This document shows positions 6,215-6,978 of a stretch of 6,978 nt of DNA, piece by piece; within the stretch, counting starts at the first letter, position 1; every line of letters starts with the position of its first letter. The notes below the pieces were generated by a model. That model was not told the origin of the DNA. It worked only from the letters and a program-made list of their open reading frames with translations, and searched no databases. The translations under genes and the position numbers were made by a program. The DNA lies in NCBI GenBank assembly GCA_029785685.1, contig JAFLZE010000050.1, positions 1-6,978 on the forward strand. The letters run 5' to 3'. Origin of the DNA: Nitrososphaerota archaeon. GTDB taxonomy: Archaea > Thermoproteota > Nitrososphaeria > Nitrososphaerales > UBA183.

Positions 6215-6324
6215 CTATTTGGCGACTGCGGGTTTGGGGGCACTACTCGTAACCGCGTCAATCTCCACTTGACAGTTTATGCATGGTCGCAAGTCAATCC
6301 CTTGGAAGAGACAGCACCGCATGC

Positions 6325-6978
6325 TCATCCACCAATCGACCAGGTGCTCCCCAAGCTCGACAGGGTTTCGTAGCTGACAGTGGTTAAAATAGGAACTGTC
6401 TCAGTGATCCAGTAAGTATAGGAAGTGTAGACAGCCGAGCAGGAGTACTGCGACCCTGATGGGCAGTAGCTCATCTGGCCGAGGTTGACCGTGTGAGCCT
6501 GGTACACCGGCGAGCAGGAATACTGCGTGGTCGAGCTTCCCGTGGGACAGTACGAAAGCTGACCGAGGTTGGTCGAAGTCGTCTGCTGGCGGTAGACTGG
6601 CGAGCAAGAGTAGTAGGTTCTCGTGTAGGAGTTCGGCGTCGGGCAGTACGACAGCTGGCCGAGCGATTCGCTCTGGTAGGTCGTCTGAGTGGTGTACACC
6701 GCGTAGCAGGTTATCCCGAGCTGGTAGGCGTAGGAGGGGCAACTGGACGAGAAGCCCTCGTACTGGGTCGTGTAGTAGGTGTTCACCGTGGCCGACGCGT
6801 AGGTCGTCACCGTCTCGGTCCTGTAGATGGGCACCAGGTAGGTGTACATGATGACCTTGGGGAAGGTGACCAGAGACAGTAGCTCGTTGCCGCATATGAA
6901 GAAGAGCGGGAAGTAGCAGTAGTGCGCCCAGTACTGCACGCCGACATAGACAGTCTTGGTCGTCGTCAGGCTGCAGAT
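6325..6978 (-). CDS. Tyr/Thr/Ser/Cys-rich repeat protein, probably extracellular, 3' part only
   Basis: The frame is open from the window edge to a TGA at 6325, giving 218 codons including the stop. A GTG occurs at 6939, but the frame continues upstream with similar composition (LTTTKTVYV), so the true start is probably outside the window. I do not recognise the family. The protein is dominated by Tyr, Thr, Ser and paired cysteines, with few charged residues. Such a composition is expected of a secreted or surface-exposed, disulfide-stabilised protein. The centre carries three clear copies of a motif, LGQ[LM]SYCP followed by YSCS[PA]VY, plus a diverged earlier copy (SSCPS ... TCYAVY). No C-terminal membrane helix is visible; it ends in GSTWSIGG. 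Any signal peptide lies outside. The gene is upstream of and in the same direction as the HTH gene, 141 nt away, but that gene seems to have its own promoter. Adhesive or surface-coat roles are possible, but nothing here decides. Confidence 0.7.
   Translation of the reverse strand: MCSLTTTKTVYVGVQYWAHYCYFPLFFICGNELLSLVTFPKVIMYTYLVPIYRTETVTTYASATVNTYYTTQYEGFSSSCPSYAYQLGITCYAVYTTQTTYQSESLGQLSYCPTPNSYTRTYYSCSPVYRQQTTSTNLGQLSYCPTGSSTTQYSCSPVYQAHTVNLGQMSYCPSGSQYSCSAVYTSYTYWITETVPILTTVSYETLSSLGSTWSIGG
6427..6663 (-). repeat. Three tandem Cys-pair repeats (LGQ[LM]SYCP ... YSCS[PA]VY)
   Basis: Copies lie at about 6592-6663, 6502-6567 and 6427-6483 in coding order. All share LGQ, SYCP and a SC-x-x-VY end. 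The number of residues between the two cysteines falls from 12 to 10 to 7. The linkers between copies are Thr/Gln-rich (for example RQQTTSTN and QAHTVN). A diverged fourth copy (about 6694-6741) precedes them. Two cysteines per copy suggest one disulfide per module. Confidence 0.75.

Noticed and set aside
6493..6882. Plus-strand open frame antisense to the Cys-repeat protein
   Set aside because: Arg/Val/Gly-rich translation without motifs. The minus-strand frame has the structured repeats.

Overview
The window looks archaeal. It carries an archaeal-type secretion ATPase N-terminus, a two-domain TadC/ArlJ-like platform protein, and two proteins with class III (PibD-type) prepilin signal peptides. 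Most starts have a T/A-rich box centred about 25 nt upstream and no Shine-Dalgarno, which is the signature of leaderless archaeal transcription. The DNA is GC-rich. The C-terminal part of the surface protein resembles repeats I associate with surface proteins of Thaumarchaeota/Bathyarchaeota-like lineages, but the phylum cannot be fixed from this sequence alone.

Region 1 (1-4748) is a type IV pilus-like locus built around a divergent promoter. Leftward from about 2318 run a large Ig-like, membrane-anchored surface protein and then, after a 48-nt gap, the start of a type II/IV secretion ATPase that leaves the window. Rightward from 2367 runs the polytopic platform protein, followed by a short pilin with its own TATA box. 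One T/A box (2340-2345) lies exactly midway between the two divergent GTG starts and probably serves both.

Region 2 (4749-5219) holds a second, unrelated-looking pilin-like protein. It also has its own TATA box, and that box moves its start to 4818. Inferred workflow: a prepilin peptidase encoded elsewhere trims both pilins, the ATPase and platform protein extrude them, and the anchored Ig-like protein is a candidate surface partner of the filament.

Region 3 (5220-6324), all on the minus strand, is a two-gene unit. An HTH protein overlaps a small two-helix membrane protein by an ATGA. The HTH gene has a TATA box that is also one arm of an inverted repeat, suggesting autoregulation. This stretch is visibly less GC-rich than the pilus genes.

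Region 4 (6325-6978) is the 3' part of a minus-strand gene for a Tyr/Thr/Ser/Cys-rich, probably extracellular protein. It carries a tandem motif (LGQ[LM]SYCP ... YSCS[PA]VY) whose inter-cysteine spacing shrinks from copy to copy.

No tRNA, rRNA, CRISPR array or insertion sequence was seen. The two largest gaps (5220-5359 and 6184-6324) are each about 140 nt.
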